Notes under the pieces: generated by a model
What the model was told of the DNA's origin: nothing
The model's input: the letters and a program-made list of their open reading frames with translations, nothing else
The model's database searches: none
Assembly: GCA_963708115.1 (NCBI GenBank)
Contig: CAVPRX010000001.1
Coordinates: 930,001-994,000, forward strand
Direction: 5' to 3'
DNA from: VRUE01 sp963708115
GTDB lineage: Bacteria > Actinomycetota > Thermoleophilia > Solirubrobacterales > 70-9
DNA: 64,000 bases
Shown here: one piece after another, positions 1 through 7,873 of the stretch
How positions within the stretch are numbered: position 1 is the stretch's first letter
How the letters are laid out: the number at the start of each line of letters is the position of its first letter
Position numbers and translations under genes: made by a program

Positions 1-978
1 GCCGAGCGCACGGTCACCGACATCCGCCCACTCGGCGCCGCCGACGGCAGCGACGGCTACGCGGTTACCAGCGAGCGCTCCGGCCTGCTGCGCGGCCGGC
101 GCCGGCGCACGCTGAAGGCGCGCGGCGTGATCGTCGCCGCCGGCCCGCTGGGCACCAACAAGCTGCTGCAGCGCTGCCGCCTCGGCGGCTCCTTGCCGCG
201 CATCTCCCCCCGCCTGGGCGAGCTGGTCCGCACCAACAGCGAGAGCATCCTCGGGGTCAGGGTGCCGAAGGACTACCCCGACGACCTGACCAAGCGGGTC
301 GCGATCACCTCGAGCATCTACCCCGACCCCCACACCCACATCGAGACCGTCACCTACGGCGAGGCCGGCGATTCGATGAGCCTGCTCAACACGTTGCTGG
401 TCGGCGACGGCACCCGGGTCACGCGACCGCTGAAGCTGCTCGGCCAGATCCTCCGCCACCCGCGCGACTTCGCCAAGATCATGTGGCCGAAGGGCAGCTC
501 GCACCGCACCATCATCTTGCTGGTGATGCAGACGCTCGACAACGCGATCGCCCTGCGACCGAAGCTGAAGCGCAACGGCGAAGTGCGGCTGCAGACCGAA
601 CAGGATCCCGAGAAGCCCAACCCGACCTTCATCCCAGCCGCCAACCAGGCGGCCGAATGGCTTGCCGAGCGCACCGGTGGGGTCGCGACGAGCTCGGTGA
701 CGGAGGCGGCGTTCAACATCCCGACCACCGCCCACATCCTCGGCGGCGCCGTGATCGGTCACGGCCCCGAGGACGGCGTCGTCGACTCACGCCAGCGCGT
801 CTTTGGCTATGAGAACCTGATGGTCTGCGACGGAGCGGCGATCCCCGCCAACGTCGGGGTCAATCCGAGCCTGACGATCACCGCCCTGGCCGAGCACGCG
901 ATGAGTCAGGTGCCGCCAAAAGAGGGGGCCGAGCCGCGTCCTCTTCCAGAGGCGGCCCGGCCCGCGGTTCCCGCTTAA
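1..978 (+). CDS. GMC-family FAD oxidoreductase, C-terminal part
   Basis: The frame is open from the first base, so the start and the N-terminal FAD-binding half lie outside the window; 325 residues and the stop are visible. GMC enzymes oxidise alcohols with a bound flavin, and the cholesterol-oxidase branch is the closest known style. Seen here are VIVAAGPLGTNKLL at visible residues 43-56, the segment that closes the FAD-binding fold, and a C-terminal stretch HILGGAVIGHGP followed by YENLMVCDGAAIPANVGVNP, the usual end of the family with flavin-contacting residues. The stop is only 6 bases from the sodA stop on the other strand, so the genes converge. The substrate cannot be told from this fragment. 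Confidence 0.85.
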   Translation, partial: AERTVTDIRPLGAADGSDGYAVTSERSGLLRGRRRRTLKARGVIVAAGPLGTNKLLQRCRLGGSLPRISPRLGELVRTNSESILGVRVPKDYPDDLTKRVAITSSIYPDPHTHIETVTYGEAGDSMSLLNTLLVGDGTRVTRPLKLLGQILRHPRDFAKIMWPKGSSHRTIILLVMQTLDNAIALRPKLKRNGEVRLQTEQDPEKPNPTFIPAANQAAEWLAERTGGVATSSVTEAAFNIPTTAHILGGAVIGHGPEDGVVDSRQRVFGYENLMVCDGAAIPANVGVNPSLTITALAEHAMSQVPPKEGAEPRPLPEAARPAVPA

Positions 979-984
979 CGCGAG

Positions 985-1584
985 CTACTCGGCGAACTTC
1001 TCCGCCACGTAGTCCCAGTTCACGACGTTCCAGAAGGCGTCGATGTAGTCCGGGCGTTTGTTCTGGTACTTGAGGTAGTAGGCGTGCTCCCAGACGTCGC
1101 AGCCGAGCAGCGGGATGCTGCCGTCGGTGACCGGCGAGTCCTGGTTCGGGGTCGAGACGACGGCGAGGCCGGAGCTGTCCTTGACCAGCCAGGCCCAGCC
1201 GGAGCCGAAGCGGGCGATGCCGGCTTCTTTGAACTTCCCCTTGAAGTCATCGAGCGAGCCGAAGGTCTCGTCGATCGCGGCGGCCAGGTCGCCGCTCGGC
1301 GCGCCGCCGCCGTCGGGGCTGAGCATCTGCCAGAAGAGCGAGTGGTTGAAGTGACCGCCGGCGTTGTTGCGGACGGGGCCCTGCTTGTCGCCGGGCAGGC
1401 TGGAAAGGTTGCGCAGCACATCCTCGACCTCGCGGTCGGCCCACTCGGTCCCCTCCAGGGCGGCGTTCGCTTTGTCCACGTAGGCCTGGTGGTGCTTGTC
1501 GTGATGGACCCGCATCGTCGCCTCGTCGATGTGGGGCTCAAGCGCGTTGTAGTCGTAGGGAAGGTCGGGAACCGAGAAAGCCAT
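985..1584 (-). CDS. sodA: Fe/Mn superoxide dismutase
   Basis: This 199-residue protein converts superoxide to hydrogen peroxide and oxygen in the cytoplasm. The N-terminal FSVPDLPYDYNALEPHID and the HHDKHH cluster (about 27-32) are typical of the iron/manganese family, and the metal motif DVWEHAYYLKYQNKRPDY supplies the late Asp and His ligands. Length is normal. An AAGGAG ribosome site lies seven bases before the ATG. It is divergent from the SigB-like sigma gene across 138 bases, which fits a stress neighbourhood. Metal preference (Fe or Mn) cannot be decided by eye; the symbol sodA is used for the family. Confidence 0.95.
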   Translation of the reverse strand: MAFSVPDLPYDYNALEPHIDEATMRVHHDKHHQAYVDKANAALEGTEWADREVEDVLRNLSSLPGDKQGPVRNNAGGHFNHSLFWQMLSPDGGGAPSGDLAAAIDETFGSLDDFKGKFKEAGIARFGSGWAWLVKDSSGLAVVSTPNQDSPVTDGSIPLLGCDVWEHAYYLKYQNKRPDYIDAFWNVVNWDYVAEKFAE

Positions 1585-1722
1585 CTGGAACTCCTTGTTT
1601 TCGATTTCGAAGTCCTGCGGGAGCCTAGCTGCTTGCTAGCTTGTCCTCGGAGTGGCTGCACGGCCTTGTGTCGAGGGCTCGAGGGCGGCATCGGTTCGGG
1701 GACCGACCCGGCATTGAGCTTT

Positions 1723-2481
1723 ATGGAATTGAAGCTGCAAAAAGACGATGAGCTGTGGCGCCGCTTTGCGGAGAGCCGCGATCCGGCCATCCGCGAAGAG
1801 CTGATTCGCCGCAATATGCCCTTCGCCAAAAGGCTCGCGCTGCGTTACCGGGGAGCCAGCGAGTCCTTTGACGACCTGCTTCAGGTGGCTAACCTCGGCT
1901 TGCTCAACGCCGTCGATCGCTTCGACCCCGAGCGCGGCATCCCCTTCACCGCCTTCGCCTCGCCGACCATCCTCGGCGAGCTCAAACGCCACTTCCGCGA
2001 CCGGGTCTGGACCGTGCGCGTGCCGCGCGGCCTGCACGACCGCATGGCGGAAGTCGACAAAGCGATCACCGAGCTGACCAAGCAGCTTCAGCGCTCACCA
2101 ACGGTCGGCGAGATCGCCGCGCGGCTGGAGGTGGAGCAGACCGACGTGCTCGAAGTGATGGAGGCGAACCACAACCGGCGGCCGCTCTCACTCGACCGGC
2201 CGGCCGGCTCCGAGGACTCCGAGGAGTCCGCACCGACCGAGTGGATCGGCGAGGAGGACGAGGGCTTCGAGCTGGTCGAGGGCCGGATCGCCCTCGACGC
2301 GGCGCTACCCCACCTGGACGAGCGCGAGCGGCTGGTGCTGCGCCTGCGCTTCGCCGAGGACATGACCCAGTCCCAGATCGCCGAGCAGATCGGTCACTCG
2401 CAGATGCACGTCTCCCGCATCCTGCGCCGCGCGCTCGCGCGGATCCGGGAGCAGATCAGGGAGCAGCGGCAAAGCGAATAA
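1723..2481 (+). CDS. RNA polymerase sigma factor, SigB/SigF family
   Basis: A 252-residue group 3 sigma factor that directs RNA polymerase to general-stress promoters. Region 2 spans about residues 27-92 (DDLLQVANLGLLNAVDRFDP, then GIPFTAFASPTILGELKR), followed by WTVRVPRGLHDRM. A region 3 helix-turn-helix lies near 120-150, and region 4 ends with MTQSQIAEQIGHSQMHVSRI. The open frame runs far upstream, but the protein fold starts at the ATG of MELKLQKDDELW, which is chosen here; a TTG three codons earlier is possible. Its last 26 bases overlap the 3' end of the opposing anti-sigma gene. The STAS and SpoIIE genes nearby complete the switch, so control is expected to be mainly post-translational. 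Confidence 0.93.
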   Translation: MELKLQKDDELWRRFAESRDPAIREELIRRNMPFAKRLALRYRGASESFDDLLQVANLGLLNAVDRFDPERGIPFTAFASPTILGELKRHFRDRVWTVRVPRGLHDRMAEVDKAITELTKQLQRSPTVGEIAARLEVEQTDVLEVMEANHNRRPLSLDRPAGSEDSEESAPTEWIGEEDEGFELVEGRIALDAALPHLDERERLVLRLRFAEDMTQSQIAEQIGHSQMHVSRILRRALARIREQIREQRQSE

Positions 2482-3250
2482 CCAGGTACTCGCCGTCGTC
2501 GGATTCCTCGACGGTGAGCTCGTCTGCCAACGCCTCCAACGAGCCGCCGACGTCCGGGATCTCGAGCTCCTCGCGGATACGGCTCGCCGCACCCGCCTCC
2601 ATCGGCCCGAGGCGCAGGTCGATCCCCCCCTCGCGCTCGTCGAGGCCGAGCCTCACGCGGCCGTCGCTGAACCGCTCAGGCGCGGCGCCCGCAATCGCGT
2701 CGGTCATCAGGACCACGTCGGAAACGCGGTCGACGGAAAGATCCCGGCGTGCCGCCAGGGCCCCGACCACCCGGGCCAGCACCGGCGCGAGCACCTCGGA
2801 GCGATCGATCACCATCTCGGTGCGATCGGCCGGGAAGGGCTTCATCTCGACCGGATCGCCACTGCCGTTGGTTCCGCCCCCACGCAGGGGAACACGCATC
2901 CGCACCACGGTTCCATGGTCGAGCCCACCCGATATCGAAAAGCTGCTCGAGAGAGCCGCAATCAAGGAGAGGCCGAGGCGGAGGCTGTCGCGCTCGACGT
3001 CGGCCTGCGGCCTGATCCCGCCGCCCTCGTCGCGGACGACCACCGTCAGACCGCTCTCGTCCGGCTCGGCCTCGACGCTCAGCGGCCCCGGTTGGCCCTG
3101 GTAAGCGTGGACGACGACGTTCATGCAGGCCTCGGTGACGACGGTCTTCAGATCGGCCAGTCCGGGTTCGTCCATCCCGATCTCCTCCGCCAGGCCCGCG
3201 AGGGCGTGGCGGACGACGGCAACATTCTCTGATTTCGCGGGTAGCACCAT
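2456..3250 (-). CDS. Anti-sigma factor, RsbW-like kinase with extra C-terminal domain
   Basis: This 264-residue protein is predicted to bind and silence the neighbouring sigma factor and to phosphorylate the STAS antagonist. The N-terminal GHKL ATPase domain has the N-box TEACMNVVVHAY (Glu40, Asn44) and the G1 loop VRDEGGGI (Asp74). Residues from about 130 to the end look like a second, degenerate copy of the fold: the strand-helix pattern and the ending GEYLVIRF persist but the ATP motifs do not. The ATG at 3250 is chosen because AAGGGG stands six bases before it; longer in-frame starts exist up to 3391. A SigB-type promoter lies upstream at 3370-3395, suggesting autoregulation. Confidence 0.85.
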   Translation of the reverse strand: MVLPAKSENVAVVRHALAGLAEEIGMDEPGLADLKTVVTEACMNVVVHAYQGQPGPLSVEAEPDESGLTVVVRDEGGGIRPQADVERDSLRLGLSLIAALSSSFSISGGLDHGTVVRMRVPLRGGGTNGSGDPVEMKPFPADRTEMVIDRSEVLAPVLARVVGALAARRDLSVDRVSDVVLMTDAIAGAAPERFSDGRVRLGLDEREGGIDLRLGPMEAGAASRIREELEIPDVGGSLEALADELTVEESDDGEYLVIRFAAAP

Positions 3251-3369
3251 CTGCAGCCCCTTGGGTCTGTCTTGGATCGCCTGAGTGTCTGAGCTGGACC
3301 CCATCCGTGCCGCCGAGAGACTGGCTCTCGCGGAAATGAGCATAGTCGTAGGACTCCTGAGATTCCTGG

Positions 3370-3395
3370 TTACCCTCCCCCGTCTGGGCACAAAC
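3370..3395 (-). promoter_or_regulatory. SigB-type promoter for the anti-sigma gene
   Basis: Read on the minus strand, GTTTGT (3395-3390), a 14-base spacer and GGGTAA (3375-3370) match the SigB/SigF pattern GTTT...GGGTAW. The anti-sigma ATG follows about 120 bases downstream. A promoter of this class before the regulator would give the feedback loop known for sigB operons. It rests on motif recognition only. Confidence 0.55.
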
Positions 3396-3459
3396 CACCC
3401 GGCCTGCCAGACCCCGCCCAGGCGCCTGATCAGGACCGAGCCTGCGGTAGGATCGGCCC

Positions 3460-3822
3460 GTGAGCCCAGTTCCCTTCGAGGTGGAGAGCGAGGAGCTCGA
3501 GGACGGCATTCGCGCGTTCACCGTCCGCGGCGAGCTGGACATGAACACGGCGCCGGAGCTCGAGCAGAAGCTCGACGCTGCCCTAGCGGAGTCCGATGCC
3601 TCGATCGTCCTCGACCTCTGCGAGTGCGAGTTCATCGACTCGACTGGAATTGCCCTGATCGTGCGCGCCTGGCAGCGCCTAGAGGGTGATGAGGGGCAGG
3701 GTCGCCTGGTGCTCTGCTCCCATAATCACCAGGTCCGGCGCCTGCTGAAAATCACCGGGGTCGAATCCTCGATCTCGATGCATGAGCAGCGCGACGCAGC
3801 GCTGGCCGAGCTGCGCGGCTAG
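3460..3822 (+). CDS. STAS-domain anti-sigma factor antagonist (RsbV-like)
   Basis: A single-domain STAS protein of 120 residues with a GTG start. In the partner switch the unphosphorylated form binds the anti-sigma kinase and frees the sigma factor. The phosphoacceptor is visible: the loop FIDSTGIALI places Ser61 directly after the conserved Asp. It lies between the anti-sigma gene (divergent) and the SpoIIE phosphatase, the enzyme expected to dephosphorylate Ser61. The short hairpin at 3850-3873 follows the stop. A parallel role toward another anti-sigma kinase cannot be excluded. Confidence 0.9.
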   Translation: MSPVPFEVESEELEDGIRAFTVRGELDMNTAPELEQKLDAALAESDASIVLDLCECEFIDSTGIALIVRAWQRLEGDEGQGRLVLCSHNHQVRRLLKITGVESSISMHEQRDAALAELRG

Positions 3823-3849
3823 AGGATCTGCCGCCGGGCCTCGGAGCGA

Positions 3850-3873
3850 CCTAGGAGGTCTAGACCCCCTAGG
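3850..3873. terminator. Short palindrome between convergent genes
   Basis: The sequence CTAGGAGGTCT followed directly by AGACCCCCTAG gives 11-base arms with one mismatch. It lies after the STAS stop and overlaps the stop region of the opposing SnoaL-like gene, a position suited to a two-way terminator. There is no T-run on either side, so a Rho-independent role is uncertain. Confidence 0.4.
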
Positions 3874-4297
3874 CGTCAGCTCGGGCTCGCTGCGCGCCAA
3901 TGGCGGCGAAGCGGATCGCCGCCTGCTCGGGGTCAGGGAAGACTTCGCCGCGCACGAAGCGGTCTTCGCTCACCCGCCAGATCCAGGCGACCGGCAGGTC
4001 CCGGATCCCCTGTTCCCGGCTGCGCGCGTAGACGCGACCCCGGACCAACAGCGTGTCGCCACGGTTTTGCAGCTCGCTGGGGGTGATTCGAAGCTCTTCC
4101 CAGACCTCGGCGACATCGGCCAGATAAGCGCGCAGGCCATCCGGCCCGACGTAAGGCGCATCGCGCCCGATCGCTTCCGCGGTGACGACGGGGAAGAACT
4201 CCAGCCCCTCGTCGCAGACGGCGACGATCCCCTCGCTGTCACGGCGGTTGAAGGCGTCGTAGAGGCGCTTGACCAATGCCATCCGCGGGTCAGGCAT
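3869..4297 (-). CDS. SnoaL-like / NTF2-fold protein
   Basis: A 142-residue protein with the layout of the SnoaL/NTF2-like superfamily: an N-terminal helix LVKRLYDAFNRRD, then GIVAVCDEGLEFFPV and a C-terminal beta sheet ending in WIWRVSEDRFVRGEVFPD. Members are small cone-shaped proteins that act as isomerases, hydrolases or ligand-binding domains; the substrate cannot be read from the sequence. Its start overlaps the end of the SpoIIE phosphatase gene by 8 bases, so the two are probably translated together. This ties it to the stress-signalling set, perhaps as a sensor or effector, which is inference. Confidence 0.75.
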   Translation of the reverse strand: MPDPRMALVKRLYDAFNRRDSEGIVAVCDEGLEFFPVVTAEAIGRDAPYVGPDGLRAYLADVAEVWEELRITPSELQNRGDTLLVRGRVYARSREQGIRDLPVAWIWRVSEDRFVRGEVFPDPEQAAIRFAAIGAQRARADA

Positions 4298-5663
4298 CGC
4301 CGTCCTCCAAGCTCAGCGCCGCGCCTGCCGGCTCGCGCCACACTTCCGCTTCGGCGGCGAGGGGACCTCCGTCCGAAGCGCGCGCGATCGCGAGCATCGC
4401 CACGTCGTCGTCGAGTCCGCCGTCGGTGAAGGCATGCAGGGAAGCCTCTAGTCGCTGCAGCGCCATCGCCGGGTTGGAGGTGCCGCCGAGTTCGGCGCGC
4501 AGCCGCGCCTCGCCGAAGCGCCCCTCCGCTCCCTGTGCCTCGGTGATCCCGTCGGTGACGATCACCAGTTGCTGGCCTGGCTCGACCTCGCAGCGGGCGA
4601 TCCCCCACTCGGCGTCGTGGAAGGCGCCGAGCACCGGGTCGGCGCTCGCCACCTCGCTGACGCTCTCGGCGTCGACCAGCAGCGGCGGCGGGTGGCCCGC
4701 CACCGCCAGGCGCACTGGTTCAAAGCGATCCTCGCTGAGCGTCAAAGCAGCGAGGCTGCAGAGCGCGGAGTCGCCTCGCGCCAGCAGGGCGCGATTGAGG
4801 GTTTGCAGGGCGACCAAGGGGTCGTCGGTGAGCACTGCGGCGGTGCGCAGGGTGTAACGGGCGACGGCGGTTATCGAGGCGGCATGCGCGCCGCGGCCGG
4901 TCACGTCGCCGATCACCAGCATCCAACCCCCCGGCACGCGGAAGACGTCGTAGAAGTCGCCGCCGACCTCGTTCTCAGCCCCCGCCGGCCGGTACATCGC
5001 GGCAATCGACCAGCCGGGGATGTGGGGAAGCGGCGAGGGCAACAGGCCGCGCTGCAGGGTCTCGGCGATCTCGGCCCGTGCTCGCTCGGCATGCTCGAGG
5101 TCAGCGAAGAGGCCGGAGTTGTCGAGCGCGAGCGCGACGCGACCGGAGAGGATCCAGGCAAAGTTGGCATCCTCGCGACGGTAGCGCCGCCGCGACCAGG
5201 CGACGCCGATCGTCAGCGTCCCGGTTACTTCGCCACGCGCCTGCAGGGCGACGGTGATCGCCGAGCGCATTCTCAGGCTGCGCAGGAACTCGAGATCCTC
5301 GGCGTCATCGTGGGCCAGCTCGCGCAGATCCCGCTCGGACATGCGCTCGTAAAAGCGGGGCTCCAAAGACGAGCGGCTCTGGCCATCGACCATCGGTTGC
5401 GGCGTCGAGGGAAGACGCTCGGCAAGTCCTTGCTCGAACTCCGGTCTGCCTCCAGGCCCGACGCGAACGGCAACACGGCTGGGGACGCGATCCTCGTCGA
5501 GCACGTCGATCATGCAGAAATCGGCCAGCTCAGGCACCAGAACGGCGCAGATCGCGTCGAAAGTCTCCTCCAGCGAGCCCCCGGCCTCGGAAACCTTGGC
5601 TATTTCTCCGAGGATCTGGAACCGCCGCCTCGTCTTGCGCTCGCGACGAATCGTGATCGCCAA
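4290..5663 (-). CDS. GAF-SpoIIE PP2C-type serine phosphatase (RsbU/P-like)
   Basis: Predicted to dephosphorylate the STAS antagonist and so activate the sigma factor. In the 457 residues from the TTG start, a GAF-type sensor domain spans about 20-185, a short helical linker follows, and the SpoIIE phosphatase domain spans about 200-430. The metal-binding motifs are present: GGDFYDVF, VIGDVTGRG, IVTDGITEA and LDDDVAMLAI. The TTG is the only ordinary start in frame. However, the codons before it encode DWIAIIVGTIAALVIALVLA, a good membrane anchor preceding a basic RRERKTRRR stretch, so the real protein may begin further upstream. It shares an 8-base overlap with the SnoaL-like gene. Confidence 0.9.
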   Translation of the reverse strand: MAITIRRERKTRRRFQILGEIAKVSEAGGSLEETFDAICAVLVPELADFCMIDVLDEDRVPSRVAVRVGPGGRPEFEQGLAERLPSTPQPMVDGQSRSSLEPRFYERMSERDLRELAHDDAEDLEFLRSLRMRSAITVALQARGEVTGTLTIGVAWSRRRYRREDANFAWILSGRVALALDNSGLFADLEHAERARAEIAETLQRGLLPSPLPHIPGWSIAAMYRPAGAENEVGGDFYDVFRVPGGWMLVIGDVTGRGAHAASITAVARYTLRTAAVLTDDPLVALQTLNRALLARGDSALCSLAALTLSEDRFEPVRLAVAGHPPPLLVDAESVSEVASADPVLGAFHDAEWGIARCEVEPGQQLVIVTDGITEAQGAEGRFGEARLRAELGGTSNPAMALQRLEASLHAFTDGGLDDDVAMLAIARASDGGPLAAEAEVWREPAGAALSLEDGDA

Positions 5664-5844
5664 GACGAGCGCGATGACTAGCGCAGCGATGGTCCCTACG
5701 ATTATCGCGATCCAGTCGATTTCTCTTACTCCGTCCGTTGATCCCTACCGAAAACACAGTAACTGCCACCGGTTGAAATGTCTATCGGTTGGCTCCGAGA
5801 GGACTGCGAGCCCAGGGGGCCGGGGCGCGGACGACGTCGAAAGC

Positions 5845-6360
5845 CTAGGCGATACCCTCGAACTCATACTCGCGCAGGAAGCCCTCGAAGAGACGGCGAT
5901 GACCCTGCTCATCACGGAGAATCGTGATCGTCATGTCCTGGGTGACCGGGTCGACGCCCTCGGTCTCCTCGATGATCCGCGTGTAGTGCTCGATCGCGCC
6001 CGTCTCCGCCTTGATCACCCCGCGGATGACGTGAACGATGTCGGTCTGCTCCGCGGGCGGCTGGAGGAAGCTCTGTTCCGCAGCGAAATCCTCCGAGCCC
6101 GGCACCACGCCGTAGAGCTCCTTGATCCGCGCGGCGAACTGCTTGGCGTGGCCGAGCTCCTCTTCGACGTCCTCCGCCAGCGACTCCTTGATCTCCTGCG
6201 CTCGCACCCCATCGAGATTTACCGACGCCGCCATGTAGCTCATAACGGTCTCGATCTCCATCCAGTAGGCCTTCTGGAGCAGCTCGACGACGTGCTCCCT
6301 GGCCTCCAGATTGGCGCTGTCGAAAATGCCCTTGCTCGGGGTCGGCGCTGATGCCTCCAT
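5845..6360 (-). CDS. Ferritin-like domain protein
   Basis: A 171-residue four-helix protein of the ferritin-like superfamily, probably iron-storing or oxidative-stress related. Metal-ligand patterns typical of the fold are visible: EIETVMSYM in the second helix with EEELGHAKQF after it, then KAETGAIEHYTRIIEE and LRDEQGHRRLFEGFL in the second half, two E...ExxH pairs. The ATG at 6360 is chosen because GGAGGAACG stands immediately before it; a longer frame to 6396 lacks this. It could also be a bacterioferritin-type or DUF-class ferritin-like protein; cage formation cannot be judged. A weak GGGTAA box lies upstream on its strand without a good -35. Confidence 0.82.
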   Translation of the reverse strand: MEASAPTPSKGIFDSANLEAREHVVELLQKAYWMEIETVMSYMAASVNLDGVRAQEIKESLAEDVEEELGHAKQFAARIKELYGVVPGSEDFAAEQSFLQPPAEQTDIVHVIRGVIKAETGAIEHYTRIIEETEGVDPVTQDMTITILRDEQGHRRLFEGFLREYEFEGIA

Positions 6361-6472
6361 CGTTCCTCCGTTCAGATTTGCGGAATACGAGTGCAATTAC
6401 CCGCTTGTTGCGGGATCAATCGCCGCACGATCCGCGCCATCCGGAGCCCATCTCATAATGTCGAACGGATTG

Positions 6473-6498
6473 GTTTTACCCACGAATGGGATGGGTAT
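6473..6498 (+). promoter_or_regulatory. SigB-type promoter, best match in the window
   Basis: GTTTTA (6473-6478), a 14-base spacer and GGGTAT (6493-6498) match the general-stress consensus exactly. Transcription would begin at about 6505-6507. The in-frame ATG at 6509 would then be almost at the 5' end, implying a leaderless message for the following gene. Prediction by motif only. Confidence 0.6.
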
Positions 6499-6508
6499 GG
6501 ATCTACCG

Positions 6509-7261
6509 ATGGAGGATCGGAAGCGCGTCGTACGTGGCGTGACGCCCCGCGGATATCCAGAGGGCCGATCGCAGCTGCACGCAGAGTGCCTGATCGAGGG
6601 AGCCGAGCCCTACGTCGAGGTCATCGTGCGGATCCAACAGCCGGTCGAACGACAGGTTCTCGACGCGAAGGGCGATCCGGTCGAGCATCTGGTCGTCGCC
6701 GGTACGCGCTACGCCAGTCGCGAGGAGGTCGTAGAGCATGAGGTCTGCATCCCTGCGCTCCCGGGCCGCACAGCGTGCATCGAGCGAGCCGGCACAAGAC
6801 GAGCGGACCTGGTGGAGAATGGGATCGCGGCGGGCGCCTTGGTCTGGGGATGGGAACCGCTCCACGCCACGATCGAAGCCTGGATCGAGGAGATCGCCCA
6901 GGGCCTGCGTCGCGTGCAAGTCAGCGTCGCCAACCGGCTCGAATGGGAGGGCGGCGGCGGGTCCGCGCGGCCTCCGATGCGGACGTTCTACTCGACCGAG
7001 GTCGTCATGCACAGCGCCGACGGCGCTTTTGCGTCACTGGCCGACCCGCCGACCCATCTGCGCAGGTACTCCGGCACTTGCCACAACGAGGGCCTCTGGC
7101 CGGTCCCGATCGGAGAGGACGGCGATCGGCACACGATGCTTGCCTCGCAGATTCGGCTGCGGGACTACCCGCACGTCGTTCCCCAGGCCGGACCCATCCC
7201 CTTCGGCCGTGGCATTCCCGCCGGCGAGAGAACGATCGCCGGCATCCCCCACGCTGCCTGA
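6509..7261 (+). CDS. Hypothetical protein, possibly stress-induced
   Basis: I do not recognise this protein. It would be about 250 residues from the ATG at 6509; the frame also has an ATG at 6458 preceded by GGAG at eleven bases, and both starts are credible. The later start is preferred because the SigB-type promoter at 6473-6498 lies between them. The product is soluble-looking, without signal peptide or membrane segment. It begins MEDRKRVVRGVTPRGYPEG, has the acidic stretch REEVVEHEV and a Trp-containing middle (ALVWGWEPLHATIEAWIEEI), and ends in PIPFGRGIPAGERTIAGIP. It is divergent from the ferritin-like gene and is followed by tRNA-Pro. Confidence 0.55.
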   Translation: MEDRKRVVRGVTPRGYPEGRSQLHAECLIEGAEPYVEVIVRIQQPVERQVLDAKGDPVEHLVVAGTRYASREEVVEHEVCIPALPGRTACIERAGTRRADLVENGIAAGALVWGWEPLHATIEAWIEEIAQGLRRVQVSVANRLEWEGGGGSARPPMRTFYSTEVVMHSADGAFASLADPPTHLRRYSGTCHNEGLWPVPIGEDGDRHTMLASQIRLRDYPHVVPQAGPIPFGRGIPAGERTIAGIPHAA

Positions 7262-7311
7262 CGTCCGGCAGAGCGGCCCCAGGACCGCCGCTCTGAGATA
7301 ATCGCCGCCAT

Positions 7312-7385
7312 CGGGGCGTGGCGCAGCCTGGTAGCGCGCACCGTTCGGGTCGGTGAGGTCCCCGGTTCAAATCCGGGCGCCCCGA
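7312..7385 (+). tRNA. tRNA-Pro (anticodon CGG)
   Basis: A 74-base cloverleaf: acceptor stem CGGGGCG pairs with CGCCCCG, the anticodon stem CACCG/CGGTG encloses the loop TTCGGGT with anticodon CGG, and the T-stem CCCGG/CCGGG encloses TTCAAAT. The discriminator base is A and CCA is not encoded. It reads CCG, a common proline codon in high-GC genomes. Confidence 0.96.
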
Positions 7386-7391
7386 TTATTT

Positions 7392-7409
7392 CAGCGCGAT
7401 TTTGCGCTG
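7392..7409 (+). terminator. Hairpin after tRNA-Pro
   Basis: CAGCGC pairs with GCGCTG across a six-base loop just seven bases after the tRNA. A second small stem CGGGA/TCCCG follows at 7421-7434. This probably ends or processes the tRNA transcript, although no long T-run follows. Confidence 0.45.
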
Positions 7410-7452
7410 CCGTACTGTTTCGGGAAGCGTCCCGATTGGAACCGGAGTTGCG

Positions 7453-7866
7453 TCAAATCTGGATCTCGCGGGCGACCCGCGAGTCGAGGTCATAGATGAA
7501 AGCGGCCACCTCGATGCCGGCCGGGAGAAGCGATGAGCTTCTGATCGCGAGGACATCCTCTCGGAGAGCCTCGACCGGGTCGGCGATGGTGAGGAAGTCG
7601 ACCTCTGGATCCGCGCCGGCGGGAAGCAGATCGCGTATCTGCTCGTCGGAGTGCGCGGCCATAGCGCAATCCGTGTGGTGGAAGAGAAGGATCCTGCTCG
7701 TCCCCATCGCACACGAAGCCGCTAGGGAGCGCAGAACGTCGCCCGTCACACGACCACCCGCGTTGCGGACGATGTGCACCGGCTCGGGCCAGTCGTCGAG
7801 GTAGCCGGCGGCATCGAGGCGGGCATCCATGCAGGCGACGACGGCGATGCGTTGACCTTCAGACAT
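7453..7866 (-). CDS. Beta-class carbonic anhydrase
   Basis: A 137-residue zinc enzyme interconverting CO2 and bicarbonate. Two beta-class motifs are visible: ACMDARL near residue 11 (the zinc Cys followed by the Asp-Arg dyad) and FHHTDCAM (the His and second Cys ligands). Length fits the short actinobacterial branch. The ATG at 7866 is chosen; the longer frame to 7923 runs into the preceding gene. It lies 7 bases after the thioredoxin-fold gene, so the pair is likely one operon. A CO2 or bicarbonate supply role for lipid synthesis is possible but not shown. Confidence 0.9.
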   Translation of the reverse strand: MSEGQRIAVVACMDARLDAAGYLDDWPEPVHIVRNAGGRVTGDVLRSLAASCAMGTSRILLFHHTDCAMAAHSDEQIRDLLPAGADPEVDFLTIADPVEALREDVLAIRSSSLLPAGIEVAAFIYDLDSRVAREIQI

Positions 7867-7873
7867 CGGTCGC

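Noticed and set aside
1084..1722. Upstream extension of the sigma factor frame
   Set aside because: It runs antisense through sodA; the sigma fold begins at the ATG at 1723.
6503..7012. Minus-strand frame opposite the unknown gene
   Set aside because: No ribosome site or family pattern; the plus-strand frame is longer and has a promoter in the right place.
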